Source: Candidatus Poribacteria bacterium
Lineage (GTDB): Bacteria > Poribacteria > WGA-4E > GCA-2687025
Length of the DNA stretch: 64,000 bases
Assembly (NCBI GenBank): GCA_026004875.1
Contig: BPJZ01000009.1
Span: 62,001-126,000, forward strand
Reading direction: 5' to 3'
Shown here: positions 7,504 through 17,179 of the stretch, one piece after another
Position numbering within the stretch: the stretch's first letter is position 1
Layout: the number at the start of each line of letters is the position of its first letter
Made by a program: the position numbers and the translations under genes
The notes under the pieces: generated by a model
Seen by the model: only the letters and a program-made list of their open reading frames with translations
What the model was told of the DNA's origin: nothing
The model's database searches: none

Positions 7504-9624
7504 CTAGACCGGTTCTACGCTCACCCGTCCGAATTCGACGGTCCCCTCCGTGACCAAAAGACCGATCGCCCCGCCGCTCAGCGGCTCCGGATCGGAGATT
7601 GCCCCAAAGGGGTCCTCTTCTCCGATTCGGGCGCGGAGGACGCCCTCCTCGACGGTCAGCTCCAGGCGATACTCCCGGTCGAACTCCCAGGAAAGGTCGG
7701 CTTCGGCTAAGATCTCTTCTTGGTCCCAGGAGCGGATGAGGGCCACCCGATTGGGACGAAGGAGTAAAAGAGCGTAGTAGCGCGTCAATCCCTGCGCGTA
7801 GGCGATCACGCCGCAGCGTTCCGCCAGGCGGGGGACCATCGTCGCCCGAACGCGGTAATCGCTCCACTCTCGCGTTCCTTGCAGGAGCAGGCCGGTTTCT
7901 CGGTTCTGGATCATCCGGAGCAGTCGGTCTTCGGCGCCGTAGTACTGGACGGCATCGGCGGCGTCCAGCCAGGCGCGTTGCCACATCGTCCCACCGGCAG
8001 TTGGGCGAGCGAATCGGCATCGAGGGGTGCCGGTCCAGGTGAGAGCGTCCAGGTAGAGCGTTCCGGCCAACGGCTCGCGGGAGCGTACTTCGATTCCAAC
8101 TTCAGCGATCGGACCGGTCGTTGGGAGGCTGAGCGTCCACGCAAACTCGTAGTCCGCCGCCGGGCTGAGCAGTGCTGGTTCACTCCGGTAGAGGCTGGGT
8201 CCGTCCCCCTCTCCTTCGTAGACCCGGACGTAAAGGTTGACCGGCACCGGTCCTCGGTTCTCGGCGTCGGCGTAAACCCGCGCGTGAATCGTCTGGCCGT
8301 TATAGAGTGTCGGGCAGGCGCGCAGCCCGTAGCCGCCCATCGTCTGAGCCTCCGGCGGAATAAAGGTTGCCGTGCCCACCCGCACGGCGCGGCCCGGCGC
8401 GACGTGATCGAAGCGAACGCCAAGGCACCGCTCCCCCGGATGCCGAGGGTGGAGGACGTTCTCCAGGACGGCCGTCCCCCGACACTCTGGGCTGTCCTCA
8501 AGGCGGAACCCTTGAACGGAGCCCGGATAGGAGAAGTGGTACCGATAACCGCCCTTCGGGGACCAAGTCGGCTCCCCTCGCAGTCGTCGGGCAATTCGTA
8601 GGAGTCGGTCGGTGATCTGAACCGCGTCGGTGATCGCGCTCCCCCCGTCGGCGGTCGGCAAGTAGACCCGATCGGCGATCGGCCCGCGCCAGTCCGGTCC
8701 CCGCTCGATCCCTTCCAGGCCCAGCTTGATTCCCATCAGGCAACCGAGGTTCCCGGAGTTGCAGTCGGTGTCCCAGCCGCAGGTGTTGGTGATCATCAGC
8801 GCGCGCTGAAAGTCGTCATTCGAATAAAGCAGCCCCAGATGGATCAAGGCATGATTGGGAACCACGTGGCAGTTGCCGCCGTACTGGTCGTAGCCGTACT
8901 GGGCGGCGATCCGTTCACGGGTGCGCCGCCAGTCGCCATCGACGGCGTGCCAGCTCCGCACGTCCCGAATCAATCGAGCGATCACGGAGTCTTCGGGGAT
9001 CAGCTTCAGGGCGGTGTCGAGGAGGGCGTTGGTATCCTGTTCGACGAAGGCGAGCGCCTCCATCGCCGCGACGACCTGAGCCGCGTAGACCGCCTCACCG
9101 TCGTGGCTGACCGACGCCGCCTCGCGGGCCAGCCGTGCGGCCAGCTCCGGCTCGCCGGGACAGACCATTCCCCAGGCGTCAATGAAGATCTGAGCCCCGA
9201 TCTGTTCGGCGACCGTCTTTCCGTTCAGCTCAATTGAGCCGCTTTGGGGAGCAGGAATCCCAGACCTCAGCCGAAGGAACGCCGTATGCTCTGTCGAGTT
9301 GCCTAGTCCACCCCACCAGAAGACGGTTCGCCCCTCGATGACGTAGTTCAACCAGGTCTTCCCTACCTGTTCGGCGGTCAGCTCCTCCGCCGGAACACCG
9401 TAATCTTCCAACGCCCGGACAAAGGTGAAGGTCCCCGTCAAATCGTCGTCGGTAACGATCAGCGGCGCGTTCAGCCGCTCGTGGACGTAGTACCAAATCT
9501 CGCCTAACTGTTGCGTGATCCGGTCGTACCACCAGCCTTCAAAGGGGCGCCCCAGATAGACGCCGATGATCTTCCCTAGCACTCCGGCATAAAGCCGCTC
9601 TTCGTAGTCGTGCGGAAGGCTCAC
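7504..9624 (-). CDS. ADP-ribosylglycohydrolase-family protein with long C-terminal beta-rich extension
   Basis: 706 residues, about twice the usual ADP-ribosylglycohydrolase. Residues 1-340 carry the fold's metal-site motifs: TDDDLTGTF near the N-terminus and GWDTDCNSGNLG near residue 285, matching the family GxDTD site. Residues about 340-706 are rich in beta-type sequence and look like one or two carbohydrate-binding or concanavalin-like sandwich domains; this is inference from composition. No signal peptide is visible. The start overlaps the stop of the upstream Gfo/Idh/MocA gene by 4 bases (ATGA), and a second such oxidoreductase follows 4 bases after its stop. This context suggests action on a sugar N- or O-glycoside rather than on ADP-ribosylated protein. 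Confidence 0.75.
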   Translation of the reverse strand: MSLPHDYEERLYAGVLGKIIGVYLGRPFEGWWYDRITQQLGEIWYYVHERLNAPLIVTDDDLTGTFTFVRALEDYGVPAEELTAEQVGKTWLNYVIEGRTVFWWGGLGNSTEHTAFLRLRSGIPAPQSGSIELNGKTVAEQIGAQIFIDAWGMVCPGEPELAARLAREAASVSHDGEAVYAAQVVAAMEALAFVEQDTNALLDTALKLIPEDSVIARLIRDVRSWHAVDGDWRRTRERIAAQYGYDQYGGNCHVVPNHALIHLGLLYSNDDFQRALMITNTCGWDTDCNSGNLGCLMGIKLGLEGIERGPDWRGPIADRVYLPTADGGSAITDAVQITDRLLRIARRLRGEPTWSPKGGYRYHFSYPGSVQGFRLEDSPECRGTAVLENVLHPRHPGERCLGVRFDHVAPGRAVRVGTATFIPPEAQTMGGYGLRACPTLYNGQTIHARVYADAENRGPVPVNLYVRVYEGEGDGPSLYRSEPALLSPAADYEFAWTLSLPTTGPIAEVGIEVRSREPLAGTLYLDALTWTGTPRCRFARPTAGGTMWQRAWLDAADAVQYYGAEDRLLRMIQNRETGLLLQGTREWSDYRVRATMVPRLAERCGVIAYAQGLTRYYALLLLRPNRVALIRSWDQEEILAEADLSWEFDREYRLELTVEEGVLRARIGEEDPFGAISDPEPLSGGAIGLLVTEGTVEFGRVSVEPV

Positions 9625-10628
9625 GGAAGCTCTCCTTCCTCTTCGGCCAGTTCCGAGATCAGGTCTACGGCCGACCCTGCGGCCGCCGAGCGATAGGCGC
9701 CGTCCAGCATCGCCATCGTCCAGAGGTTATCCCGTCCGCTGTGCACCGGTTCGCGATTCTCACGGATGGCACTCAACAGCTCGTTCCAGCTGGCCCGGAT
9801 GGACTCCGAGAGCGAAACCGCCGGGAGCGTCTCCTCCTCGCGGGTTCCGTCCTCGTAGAACCAACGGAGCGTCCGGCCCTGCACGACCGCCGAGGCTTTA
9901 GAGCCGTCCAGTTGCAGAAAGGAGCTCGCCCCGCGCGTGTGCGAGGCCCAGTGATGGACCAGCGTTGCGACGATCCCCGAGCGCATCCGGATCGTCGTCG
10001 AGCTGAGGTCCTCCCCGTGGGACTCCAAAATCCCGCTGAGACCAGTCACGGTAAACAGTTGAAGCGGCTCGTCCCGTGTGATCCAGCGAATGCGGTCGAA
10101 CCAGTGCACCCCCATCACGCCCAAGGCGAGCTGATCGGTGGTCATTCGCCATCCTTGGTTCTCGTTGCGGAGCACGGTATCGTGAATGGTGATCGCCAGG
10201 ACTCTCCCGAGCCGTCCGGCGCCTACCGCCTCTCGAAGCTGAGGGGCCGGAGGCATCCAGCGAAAGTTTTGGTCCACAGCCAGCCGGACGTTGAAGGCCT
10301 CCGCCATCTCCACGATCGCCTGGACCGTTTGCAAGGAGCGACCGAACGGCTTCTCCACCAGTAGATGCTTCCCGGCCCGGATCAGCGGCAGGCAAACCCG
10401 CTTCCGGACGTGAGGCGGTGTCAACACTCCAGCAACCTCAAAACGGCCCCAGTCCAGCAGCTCCTCAAGGGAGGAGAACCCGGAAGAAACGCCGAACTCC
10501 TCTTGGCGGCGCCCCAGGAGCGTCTCATCGGTGTCACAAAGGGCGACCACCTGGACCCCTTCCAGACCGGCAAGCGCCTGAAGATGGGCGTGAGAGATCC
10601 TTCCGCAACCGATCAGTGCGATGCGCAT
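9621..10628 (-). CDS. Gfo/Idh/MocA-family oxidoreductase
   Basis: 335 residues. The N-terminal Rossmann motif GCGRISHAHLQAL and the catalytic VEKPFGRS segment near residue 92 identify an NAD(P)-dependent dehydrogenase of the glucose-fructose oxidoreductase/inositol dehydrogenase family. It is the first gene of the three-gene minus-strand operon and overlaps the next gene by 4 bases, implying translational coupling. Its pair, at 6456-7499, may catalyse the reverse or a second oxidation step, as is known for glycosidase systems that work through 3-keto sugars. Substrate not known. Confidence 0.85.
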   Translation of the reverse strand: MRIALIGCGRISHAHLQALAGLEGVQVVALCDTDETLLGRRQEEFGVSSGFSSLEELLDWGRFEVAGVLTPPHVRKRVCLPLIRAGKHLLVEKPFGRSLQTVQAIVEMAEAFNVRLAVDQNFRWMPPAPQLREAVGAGRLGRVLAITIHDTVLRNENQGWRMTTDQLALGVMGVHWFDRIRWITRDEPLQLFTVTGLSGILESHGEDLSSTTIRMRSGIVATLVHHWASHTRGASSFLQLDGSKASAVVQGRTLRWFYEDGTREEETLPAVSLSESIRASWNELLSAIRENREPVHSGRDNLWTMAMLDGAYRSAAAGSAVDLISELAEEEGELP

Positions 10629-10719
10629 GGTGGGCCGCTCCCTTCCGATGCCCTACTATGCCGGAACCGCTGGGAGCGCGCAAGCCCTCAGGGGGAAGCC
10701 GACGGGCGAAGGAGCGCGC

Positions 10720-12279
10720 TTAGGGTCGGGCGTGAGCTGTCGCTCGCACCTCTCGAATAACGGTGACCTGCACCGGCCCGCTGAGTCGAACCTCCGCTTG
10801 GATCCGCCGGGCGATCTCTTTGGAGAGCAGATAGGCGTCATCGTCATCGAGCGCGTCGGCCTGGACGATCACCCGTAGTTCTCGACCTGCATGGATGGCG
10901 TACGCCTCTTCGACGCCAGGGAAGCTCTTCGCAATGGCTTCTAGCTCGCGCAACCTCCGGACGTATTGCTCTAGGGAGTCCCGTCGGGCGCCGGGACGGG
11001 CCGCTGAGACCCGGTCGGCGACGATCAGCAGCACCGCTAGAGCCGATCGCGGCTCGACCGCTTCGTGGTGGGCCTCGATCGCGTGGAGCACCTCCGGATC
11101 TTCGCCGTACTTCCGGAGCAGGTTAACCCCGACGGCGACGTGGTCCCCGTCTTGGTACTGCTCGGTGGCCTTTCCGATGTCATGGAGCAGCCCGGCCCGT
11201 TTAGCCGGATAAGGGGGCATCCCCAGCTCTGCGGCCAGCGATCCGGCGATCAAGGCCACTTCGCGGGAGTGCTCTAGGACGTTCTGGCCGTGGCTGGTGC
11301 GATACCGCAATCGGGCCAGCATCTGGAGGATCTCTTCGGGCAGTTCGCCAATGTGCAGCGCCTCGACGATCTCTTGCGCCCGCTGGAGCGCCTGGCGGTC
11401 GACCTCCGCTTCGGCCTCGCGGAGGGCCTGTTCAATTCGCGCCGGGTGGATTCGGCCGTCGGCGATCAGGGCCTCCAGCGCCCGCCGGGCGATGTCTCGT
11501 CGTCGGGGGTCGTAAGAGGAGATCACGATCGTCTCCGGCGTCTCGTCAATGATCAGATCAACGCCGGCGTACAGCTCAAAGGCGCGGATGTTCCGTCCTT
11601 CCCGACCGATAATCCGCCCTTTCATCTCCTCGCTGGGGAGGGTGACGGCCACGCCGGTCTTCTCGGCGATGAACTCTCCCGCGCACCGCTCAATTGCCGT
11701 GGCTAAGATCATTCGAGCCCGCTCTTGAAGCGACCGGCGCATCTCCTGTTCGACCTTTCGGGCCACCTGAGCGGCGTCGTGGCGCGCCTCGACGGCCACC
11801 TGGGCCAGGAGCTGCCGACGAGCCGCCTCAACGCTCATCTGGGCGACCTCAGCCAGTCGGCGGATATACTCCTGTCGCTGTTGGGCGATTTCCTCCTGTT
11901 GCTGGCGCTGCCGTTGTGCCTCATGCTCCAGTTGCGCCTGGCGCTGGTCCAGTTCCTCTTCGCGGCGGTCCTGATGGCTCTGGCGGTTGAGAACCTGCTC
12001 CTCTCGGCTCCGGATGCGATCCTCCAACCGCTCTAGCTGCTCCCGACGCGCTTGAAGCTCCGCCTCCAGCTCCTGACGCCGTTCCAGCAGTTCGTCTTTG
12101 ATGAGAAGCTGGGCCTCTTTTCGGATCGCCTCGGCCTGGCGGTAGGCCTCCTCCACGATAGCCCCCGCTAGACGACGGGCACGGTGCGCTGCCAGCCGGT
12201 CCCAGAGGATTTTGACCCCCACACCGGCGCCAATTCCAGCACTAAACGCCAGCCCGATCCAGAGAAAAAGCCACCCCAT
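10720..12279 (-). CDS. rny: Ribonuclease Y
   Basis: 519 residues, the standard RNase Y length and order: an N-terminal membrane anchor (about residues 2-25), a long coiled coil rich in Gln, Glu and Arg (about 35-200), a KH RNA-binding domain with KGRIIGREGRNIRAFE, and an HD metal-dependent phosphodiesterase domain with GLLHDIGK and HHEA. RNase Y is a membrane-bound endoribonuclease that starts mRNA decay. A promoter-like site lies upstream at 12348-12377. The gene is flanked by sugar-metabolism genes without obvious functional relation. Confidence 0.95.
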   Translation of the reverse strand: MGWLFLWIGLAFSAGIGAGVGVKILWDRLAAHRARRLAGAIVEEAYRQAEAIRKEAQLLIKDELLERRQELEAELQARREQLERLEDRIRSREEQVLNRQSHQDRREEELDQRQAQLEHEAQRQRQQQEEIAQQRQEYIRRLAEVAQMSVEAARRQLLAQVAVEARHDAAQVARKVEQEMRRSLQERARMILATAIERCAGEFIAEKTGVAVTLPSEEMKGRIIGREGRNIRAFELYAGVDLIIDETPETIVISSYDPRRRDIARRALEALIADGRIHPARIEQALREAEAEVDRQALQRAQEIVEALHIGELPEEILQMLARLRYRTSHGQNVLEHSREVALIAGSLAAELGMPPYPAKRAGLLHDIGKATEQYQDGDHVAVGVNLLRKYGEDPEVLHAIEAHHEAVEPRSALAVLLIVADRVSAARPGARRDSLEQYVRRLRELEAIAKSFPGVEEAYAIHAGRELRVIVQADALDDDDAYLLSKEIARRIQAEVRLSGPVQVTVIREVRATAHARP

Positions 12280-12347
12280 CTTGCGCTTCCCGTCTCAGGG
12301 GAGACCGTTGTCGCCGTTGGAACGTCGCTCGTAAAGGTCGTACTGAT

Positions 12348-12377
12348 ATCATACCCACTGGGCCCCGCCGTTAGCAA
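12348..12377 (-). promoter_or_regulatory. Putative promoter for rny
   Basis: Minus-strand -35 TTGCTA (12372-12377) and -10 TATGAT (12348-12353) are 18 bases apart, about 70 bases upstream of the rny start. Visual match only. Confidence 0.45.
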
Positions 12378-12458
12378 ACGCCGTACCCAACCCCGTCAAA
12401 ACGTCGCCGTTCTCGCCTGGATGACGGCTCGAACAAGGTGGGATTCCCCGGATTGCTC

Positions 12459-12487
12459 TTGCCCCCAGCGAGGGGGCGGCCTATGCT
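12459..12487 (+). promoter_or_regulatory. Putative promoter for the 12533-18655 run
   Basis: A -35 TTGCCC (12459-12464) and a -10 TATGCT (12482-12487) with a 17-base spacer lie 45 bases before the Gfo/Idh/MocA start. The spacer includes part of an inverted C-run/G-run (CCCCC...GGGGG) that could form a hairpin or an operator. Confidence 0.45.
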
Positions 12488-12532
12488 ACTAGATGATTTC
12501 ACCGGACGGATGAAGGAAAGGGGCCACTGCCG

Positions 12533-13798
12533 ATGGGTCGTCGGTTTCGACTGGCGCTGATCGGGGCGGGGATGTTCGGCGGCGACGTGCATCTGCGCAC
12601 CTACGCCGATCTGGTTCGGTGCGGCATCGCCCCGTATCTTGGTCGGATTGCGATGGACGACTTCGCCCGGCGGTTCGCCGATGTGGAGTTTGAGCTGGTC
12701 GCCGTGGGGACTCGAACCGAGGCCAGCGCTCGTCGGGCAGTCGAGCGGTTTGCCAGCTGGACAGGTCGTTCCCCCCGTCCGTTCTTTGGGGAGGCCCCCT
12801 GGACGGACATCCTGGAGACCTTCCCGGACCTGGACCTGTTGGCCGTTGCCACCCCCGACCCGCTTCACACGCCCCCCATGCGAGCTGCCCTAGCGCGAGG
12901 GGTTCACGTCATCGTCGAAAAGCCGATGACGCTCCGCTTGGCCGAAGCCGATGAGGTCCTCGAGCTGGCTCGACAAAACGGCTGTGTCCTCGGGCTGGAC
13001 ATGCACAAGCGCTACGATCCGGACCACCTGAAGGTCTTCCGCGAGCTGCTCCCGGAGCTGGGAAAGCCCCTTTATGCGCGCGCGGTCCTGGAAGAGCCCC
13101 TGGAGGTCTCGACGAAAACCTTCAAGTGGGTGACGGAGAGCGATCCGTTCAGCTACGTCGGCGTTCACTGGACCGATCTGTTCGTGCACTACCTGAACGT
13201 TAAGCCGGTCTCCCTTTTTGCCGTCGGCCAGAAAGAGAAGCTCCTCCGCGAGTACGGGATCGACGCTTACGACGCCGTTCAGGTGAGCGTTCTGTTCGAC
13301 AACGGGATGCACGTTCAGTTCAACAACCACTGGATCACCCCGCCCGACTTTGAGGGGCCGGTCAACCAGGAGTGCGAGCTGGTCGCCACGCGGGGGAAAG
13401 TGGAGTCGGACAGCCAATATCGCGGGTTGCGCTTTGTTATCGAAGGAAAGGGCTCGCGCACGGCGAACACCCACTTCACCCGCCAGGTCCGCCGACTGGA
13501 CGGTTCTGAGGCCACCGTCGGCTACGGAAAGGACAGCCTGATCGCCTGTGTCTTGGCGGCTCTTCGACGAAGTCTTGACGGCGAAGAGCTGGAGGCCCTC
13601 GCCAACAGCTATCCCAACGGAGAGGAGGGACGAATCTCGGTGGCTATCCTCGAGGCCGCCGCTCACGTGCGCGATCGGAACGCTCACTATCTGGCCGCCG
13701 GAAAAGGCGCTCCAGTTACCGCTGCCTTCACTTCAGGGGGTATCCTTTTATACGACCCGATCGGCGGAAATGAGAAGCTTTATGGACGTGCTCTCTAA
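12533..13798 (+). CDS. Gfo/Idh/MocA-family oxidoreductase
   Basis: 421 residues, longer than the other two family members in the window. The Rossmann motif is GAGMFGGDVHLRTY and the catalytic lysine lies in VEKPMTL near residue 129. An extra segment of about 35 residues follows the first beta-alpha unit (around residues 30-65). The next gene begins inside its 3' end, 29 bases before its stop, so the two are translated together. Being tied to a class III aminotransferase suggests an oxidation-transamination pair on a sugar or polyamine-like substrate; that is inference. Confidence 0.85.
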   Translation: MGRRFRLALIGAGMFGGDVHLRTYADLVRCGIAPYLGRIAMDDFARRFADVEFELVAVGTRTEASARRAVERFASWTGRSPRPFFGEAPWTDILETFPDLDLLAVATPDPLHTPPMRAALARGVHVIVEKPMTLRLAEADEVLELARQNGCVLGLDMHKRYDPDHLKVFRELLPELGKPLYARAVLEEPLEVSTKTFKWVTESDPFSYVGVHWTDLFVHYLNVKPVSLFAVGQKEKLLREYGIDAYDAVQVSVLFDNGMHVQFNNHWITPPDFEGPVNQECELVATRGKVESDSQYRGLRFVIEGKGSRTANTHFTRQVRRLDGSEATVGYGKDSLIACVLAALRRSLDGEELEALANSYPNGEEGRISVAILEAAAHVRDRNAHYLAAGKGAPVTAAFTSGGILLYDPIGGNEKLYGRAL

Positions 13799-15131
13799 AC
13801 CCAAGCGGCCTCAGCCTCGCCCCGTTCGCCTGGAAGGCGAACCGGTAGCCAACCGGTACCGAGAGAGGCTCGACCGGCACGTCGCCTTCGGCCACAAGAC
13901 CTATACGCCGACTCAGCTGGTCGTCCGGCGGGCTGAGGGCTGTTGGCTGGAGTCGGTCGAGGGCCAACGGCTGCTGGACTTCTCCTCCGGCGTTCTGGTG
14001 GCCAACCTTGGGCACAATCACCCCGGGTTTGAGGCCGCCTACGCCCGGTACACCGACGGAGTGCCCCGAAACTGCTACAACGCGATCTCCCCGCTGGAGG
14101 TGGAGGCCGCCGAGCGGCTGGTTTGCAACCTCAACCATCCCAAGCTCCAGAAGGTCCTCTGGGCCGACTCCGGCTCGGCGGGAATCATTAAGGCGATCTG
14201 GGCGGCGCAACGCGCCCGGCCGGAAAAGCATATCCTGATCGCCACCCGTCACGGCTTCCACGGGAAGAAGGGGCTCGCCGGCGACGTCACTGGCGACTGG
14301 AGCCCCAACCCGAACGTCCGGTTCATCTCCTTTCCAATGTACGAGGTGCGGGATGTCTCTCTCCTTCCCTCGGCGGAGGCGGGAAAGGACCGACTCCTGG
14401 GGCCGTACGCCCAAGAGTTGGAACAGCTCAAGGTGGAGCACGGCGACGACCTACTGTTGTTGATCACCGAGCCCTATCTGGGCGCGGCCGGGTCGTTCCA
14501 TCCGCCCAAGTGGTACCTGCAGTTTCTCTCCAAGTGGTGTGCCGAGAACGATGTGATCTTCATCTTGGACGAGGTGCAGTCCTGCCACGGTCGGACGGGA
14601 CGGATGTACGCCTATCAGACCTACGGGATTGATCCGGACATCGTCGTCCTGGGGAAGGGGCTGGGCAACGGGGAGCCGGTTGCGGCGGCGGTAGGCCGCG
14701 CCGACCTGATGGACTCCCTAGACTACGGCGAGGGTTCCGACACCTACAGCGGCAATCCTCACGCCTGCGCGGCGGTTCTGGCGGCGCTGGACATCTACGA
14801 GTCGGAGCCGGTCGTCGAAAACTGCCGCGCGATGAGCCGAGTTCTGCAAGAGGGCCTCAGCCAACTCCGGGACGACTTCCCCTGCGTCGCACACGTCCGC
14901 GGCGAAGGGTTGGTCTGGGGGATGGAGATGGCCGACTACCGCGGCCTTCCGGCAGAGGTGGTCGCCAATGCGACCGTCTTGGAGTGCTACAGGCACGGGC
15001 TTCATCTGCTCGGGCCGCTCTCCAAGAAGGTGCTCCGAATCTCGCCGCCTTTAGTCATCACCGAAGATGAGCTGCGCGAGGGCTTGAACCGGATGCGTCA
15101 AGCCCTGACAGCTCTGACCAAACGCCTCTAA
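13770..15131 (+). CDS. Class III (omega) aminotransferase, PLP-dependent
   Basis: 453 residues from the ATG at 13770 (a second ATG at 13782 is possible). PLP-binding features of the acetylornithine/4-aminobutyrate/putrescine aminotransferase class are present: GSAGIIKA phosphate region, FILDEVQS with Asp267, and the Schiff-base lysine in VLGKGLGNG (Lys296). It is read just ahead of the deoxyhypusine-synthase-like and agmatinase genes, so a diamine or omega-amino acid substrate such as putrescine, 4-aminobutyrate or ornithine is reasonable. Exact specificity cannot be read from motifs. Confidence 0.85.
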   Translation: MRSFMDVLSKPKRPQPRPVRLEGEPVANRYRERLDRHVAFGHKTYTPTQLVVRRAEGCWLESVEGQRLLDFSSGVLVANLGHNHPGFEAAYARYTDGVPRNCYNAISPLEVEAAERLVCNLNHPKLQKVLWADSGSAGIIKAIWAAQRARPEKHILIATRHGFHGKKGLAGDVTGDWSPNPNVRFISFPMYEVRDVSLLPSAEAGKDRLLGPYAQELEQLKVEHGDDLLLLITEPYLGAAGSFHPPKWYLQFLSKWCAENDVIFILDEVQSCHGRTGRMYAYQTYGIDPDIVVLGKGLGNGEPVAAAVGRADLMDSLDYGEGSDTYSGNPHACAAVLAALDIYESEPVVENCRAMSRVLQEGLSQLRDDFPCVAHVRGEGLVWGMEMADYRGLPAEVVANATVLECYRHGLHLLGPLSKKVLRISPPLVITEDELREGLNRMRQALTALTKRL

Positions 15132-15182
15132 TCGACTTCTCCAACCGATCGATCCTATCGAACTCCAACCGTTTGGAAGGGG

Positions 15183-16257
15183 GTGAAATTGCGACGGGGA
15201 CGCTTTCACGACGGAGCCGAAGACGGATTCGAACCGCTCGTTCCGCTCGATGTAACGTCCACGACGACATTCCGCGAGATGCTGGAACAGATGTCGCGCA
15301 CCGCCTTCGGGGCCCGAAGGCTAGGAGAGGCCTATGAAGTCCTCTGTGCGATGGTGGACGATCCGGATTGCCAGATCATCGTGACCCTCTCCGGCGCGAT
15401 GACCGTTGCCAAAATGGGCCTCGTCCTGGTGGAGATGATCCAACGAGGGATGGCCCATTTCATCGTCAGCACCGGCGCCCTGATGGCCCACGGCCTGGCC
15501 GAGTCGGTCGGCGGAACGCACTACAAATACCGCGGCGAAATGGACGACGAGACCCTCTACCGACTCGGATACGATCGGGTCTACGACACCCTGGAGCTGG
15601 AGAAGAACCTCTACGACTCGGCGGAGATCATCCGCGAGGCGTACCGGAGTCTGGACCCCACCCGTCCGTTCGCCTCGTTTGAGCTTCACCGCGAGATCGG
15701 ACGCATCTTGGTAGAAAAGGGCCTGGTGCCCAGCATCCTGGGGGCCGCCTACCAAAAGGGCGTCCCCGTCTACGTGCCAGCCTTCACCGACTCCGAGCTG
15801 GGCCTTGAGGTGGCCGTTGCAGCGATTCAATCGGAGTACCGTCCCGGCAAAGAGGCCGACTTGGACGCGCTCTTTGCCCCGGTGCCCAACTTCAATCCGT
15901 TCCTGGACCTGTACGACTTTGCCAAGCGACTGGTGCGGGCCAAGCGGATCGGTATCTTCACGATCGGGGGTGGGGTGCCTCGCAACTGGGGTCAGGAGAT
16001 GGGGCCCTTCGTCGAGATCCTCAACGACATGCTTGGCGCAGACTTGCCCGTTCCCCGCATTCACTACGGGGTGCGAATCTGTCCGGAGCCGGTCCATTGG
16101 GGCGGCTTGAGCGGCTGCACCTATTCAGAAGGCGTCTCCTGGGGCAAGTTCGTCCCGCCTTCAGAAGGGGGGCCGCTTCGCCGAGGTCTACTCGGACGCC
16201 ACGATCGCCTGGCCGCTGTTGATCCGCGCCGTTATCGAACGTCAGGAGGCATCGTAG
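15183..16257 (+). CDS. Deoxyhypusine synthase-like protein (single-base frame break near the 3' end)
   Basis: The family transfers an aminobutyl group from spermidine by way of NAD; bacterial members are thought to act mainly in polyamine (for example homospermidine) synthesis, since bacteria lack eIF5A. Residues 15-325 follow the family throughout, including SGAMTVAK, the ESVGGTHYKYRG region and the catalytic lysine in GVSWGKF (Lys322). After residue 329 the frame is lost at a run of six G (16167-16172). Reading five G restores the conserved end, FAEVYSDATIAWPLL, and a TAG at 16255-16257, giving 357 residues that stop just before agmatinase. Unrepaired, the frame runs on to 16301, overlaps agmatinase by 38 bases and lacks the NAD-binding tail. 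The start is the GTG at 15183 after GGAAGGGG. A sequencing error is the likeliest cause. Confidence 0.8.
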
Positions 16258-16263
16258 CCGCTT

Positions 16264-17169
16264 ATGGAACCTTCCATAGACCCGTTTCTCGGACTCTCTG
16301 AGATCGAGCCGGAGCGCGCCGACGTGATCTTGGTGCCCGTCCCCTTTGAACGCACGGTCTCTTATGGGACGGGCACCGCCGGCGGGCCTCAGGCGATCTT
16401 GGAGGCGAGCGAACAGCTGGAAACCTTCGACGAGGAGACGCTGCTCGACTTCGAGGAGTACCCGCGGGTTTGGACCGACACGCCCATCGAGCCGAACAAG
16501 GCCGGGAGCATTCCTGACAACCTGGACGAGATCGCCGAACGGTTCCGCAAGTGGGAGGGGCGCTTTGTCGTCGGCCTGGGCGGCGAGCATCTGATCACCT
16601 ACGGCATCCTCCAGGGGCTGGCCGCCGACCTGAGCGAGGTGACCGTCGTTCAGATCGACGCTCACGCCGATCTGATCGAGCGGCTGGAGGGCGACTTCTG
16701 GTCCCACGGCACGGTGATGCGCCGGCTCTGGGAGTCCGGTTGCCGGCTGGTGCAGATCGGCGTCCGCAGCCTCTCGCGAGAGGAGTACCAGCTGATCCAA
16801 GCGGAGCCGACAATTCAAACCTTCTTTGCTCACCGCTTGGCGGAGGAGTGGGAGTCCCTTCTCGAGACGCTCCGGGGGCTGGAGGGACCGGTCTTCCTGA
16901 GCCTCGATGTGGACGGGCTGGACCCTTCGATCCTCCCCAGCACCGGCACGCCGCAGCCGGACGGGCTGAGCTGGCGCCAAACCTTGACCCTGCTACGAAC
17001 GCTCTTCGACAACCGAAACTGCACCCTCCTGGGCGCCGACGTTGTGGAGTTCGTCCCCTCGCCCCATCCGCCAGGCTGTGACCTGACGGCGGCCAAGCTG
17101 GTGATGAAGCTGATCGCCTACTGGGCCGCCGCGCAGCAGAAGAGAAGCCAACACCGCCTGGAACCTTGA
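16264..17169 (+). CDS. speB: Agmatinase / arginase-family ureohydrolase
   Basis: 301 residues. The binuclear manganese site of ureohydrolases is complete: GGEH (His109), DAHAD (Asp132, His134, Asp136) and SLDVDGLDP (Asp215, Asp217), followed by GTGTPQPDG as in agmatinases. Agmatinase hydrolyses agmatine to putrescine and urea. The ATG lies 6 bases after the repaired stop of the deoxyhypusine-synthase-like gene, which contains an AGGAGG-like ribosome site in its last codons. Arginase or another guanidino-substrate hydrolase is the alternative, but the polyamine setting (speD at 18708) favours agmatine. Confidence 0.8.
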   Translation: MEPSIDPFLGLSEIEPERADVILVPVPFERTVSYGTGTAGGPQAILEASEQLETFDEETLLDFEEYPRVWTDTPIEPNKAGSIPDNLDEIAERFRKWEGRFVVGLGGEHLITYGILQGLAADLSEVTVVQIDAHADLIERLEGDFWSHGTVMRRLWESGCRLVQIGVRSLSREEYQLIQAEPTIQTFFAHRLAEEWESLLETLRGLEGPVFLSLDVDGLDPSILPSTGTPQPDGLSWRQTLTLLRTLFDNRNCTLLGADVVEFVPSPHPPGCDLTAAKLVMKLIAYWAAAQQKRSQHRLEP

Positions 17170-17179
17170 AAGGGGAATC

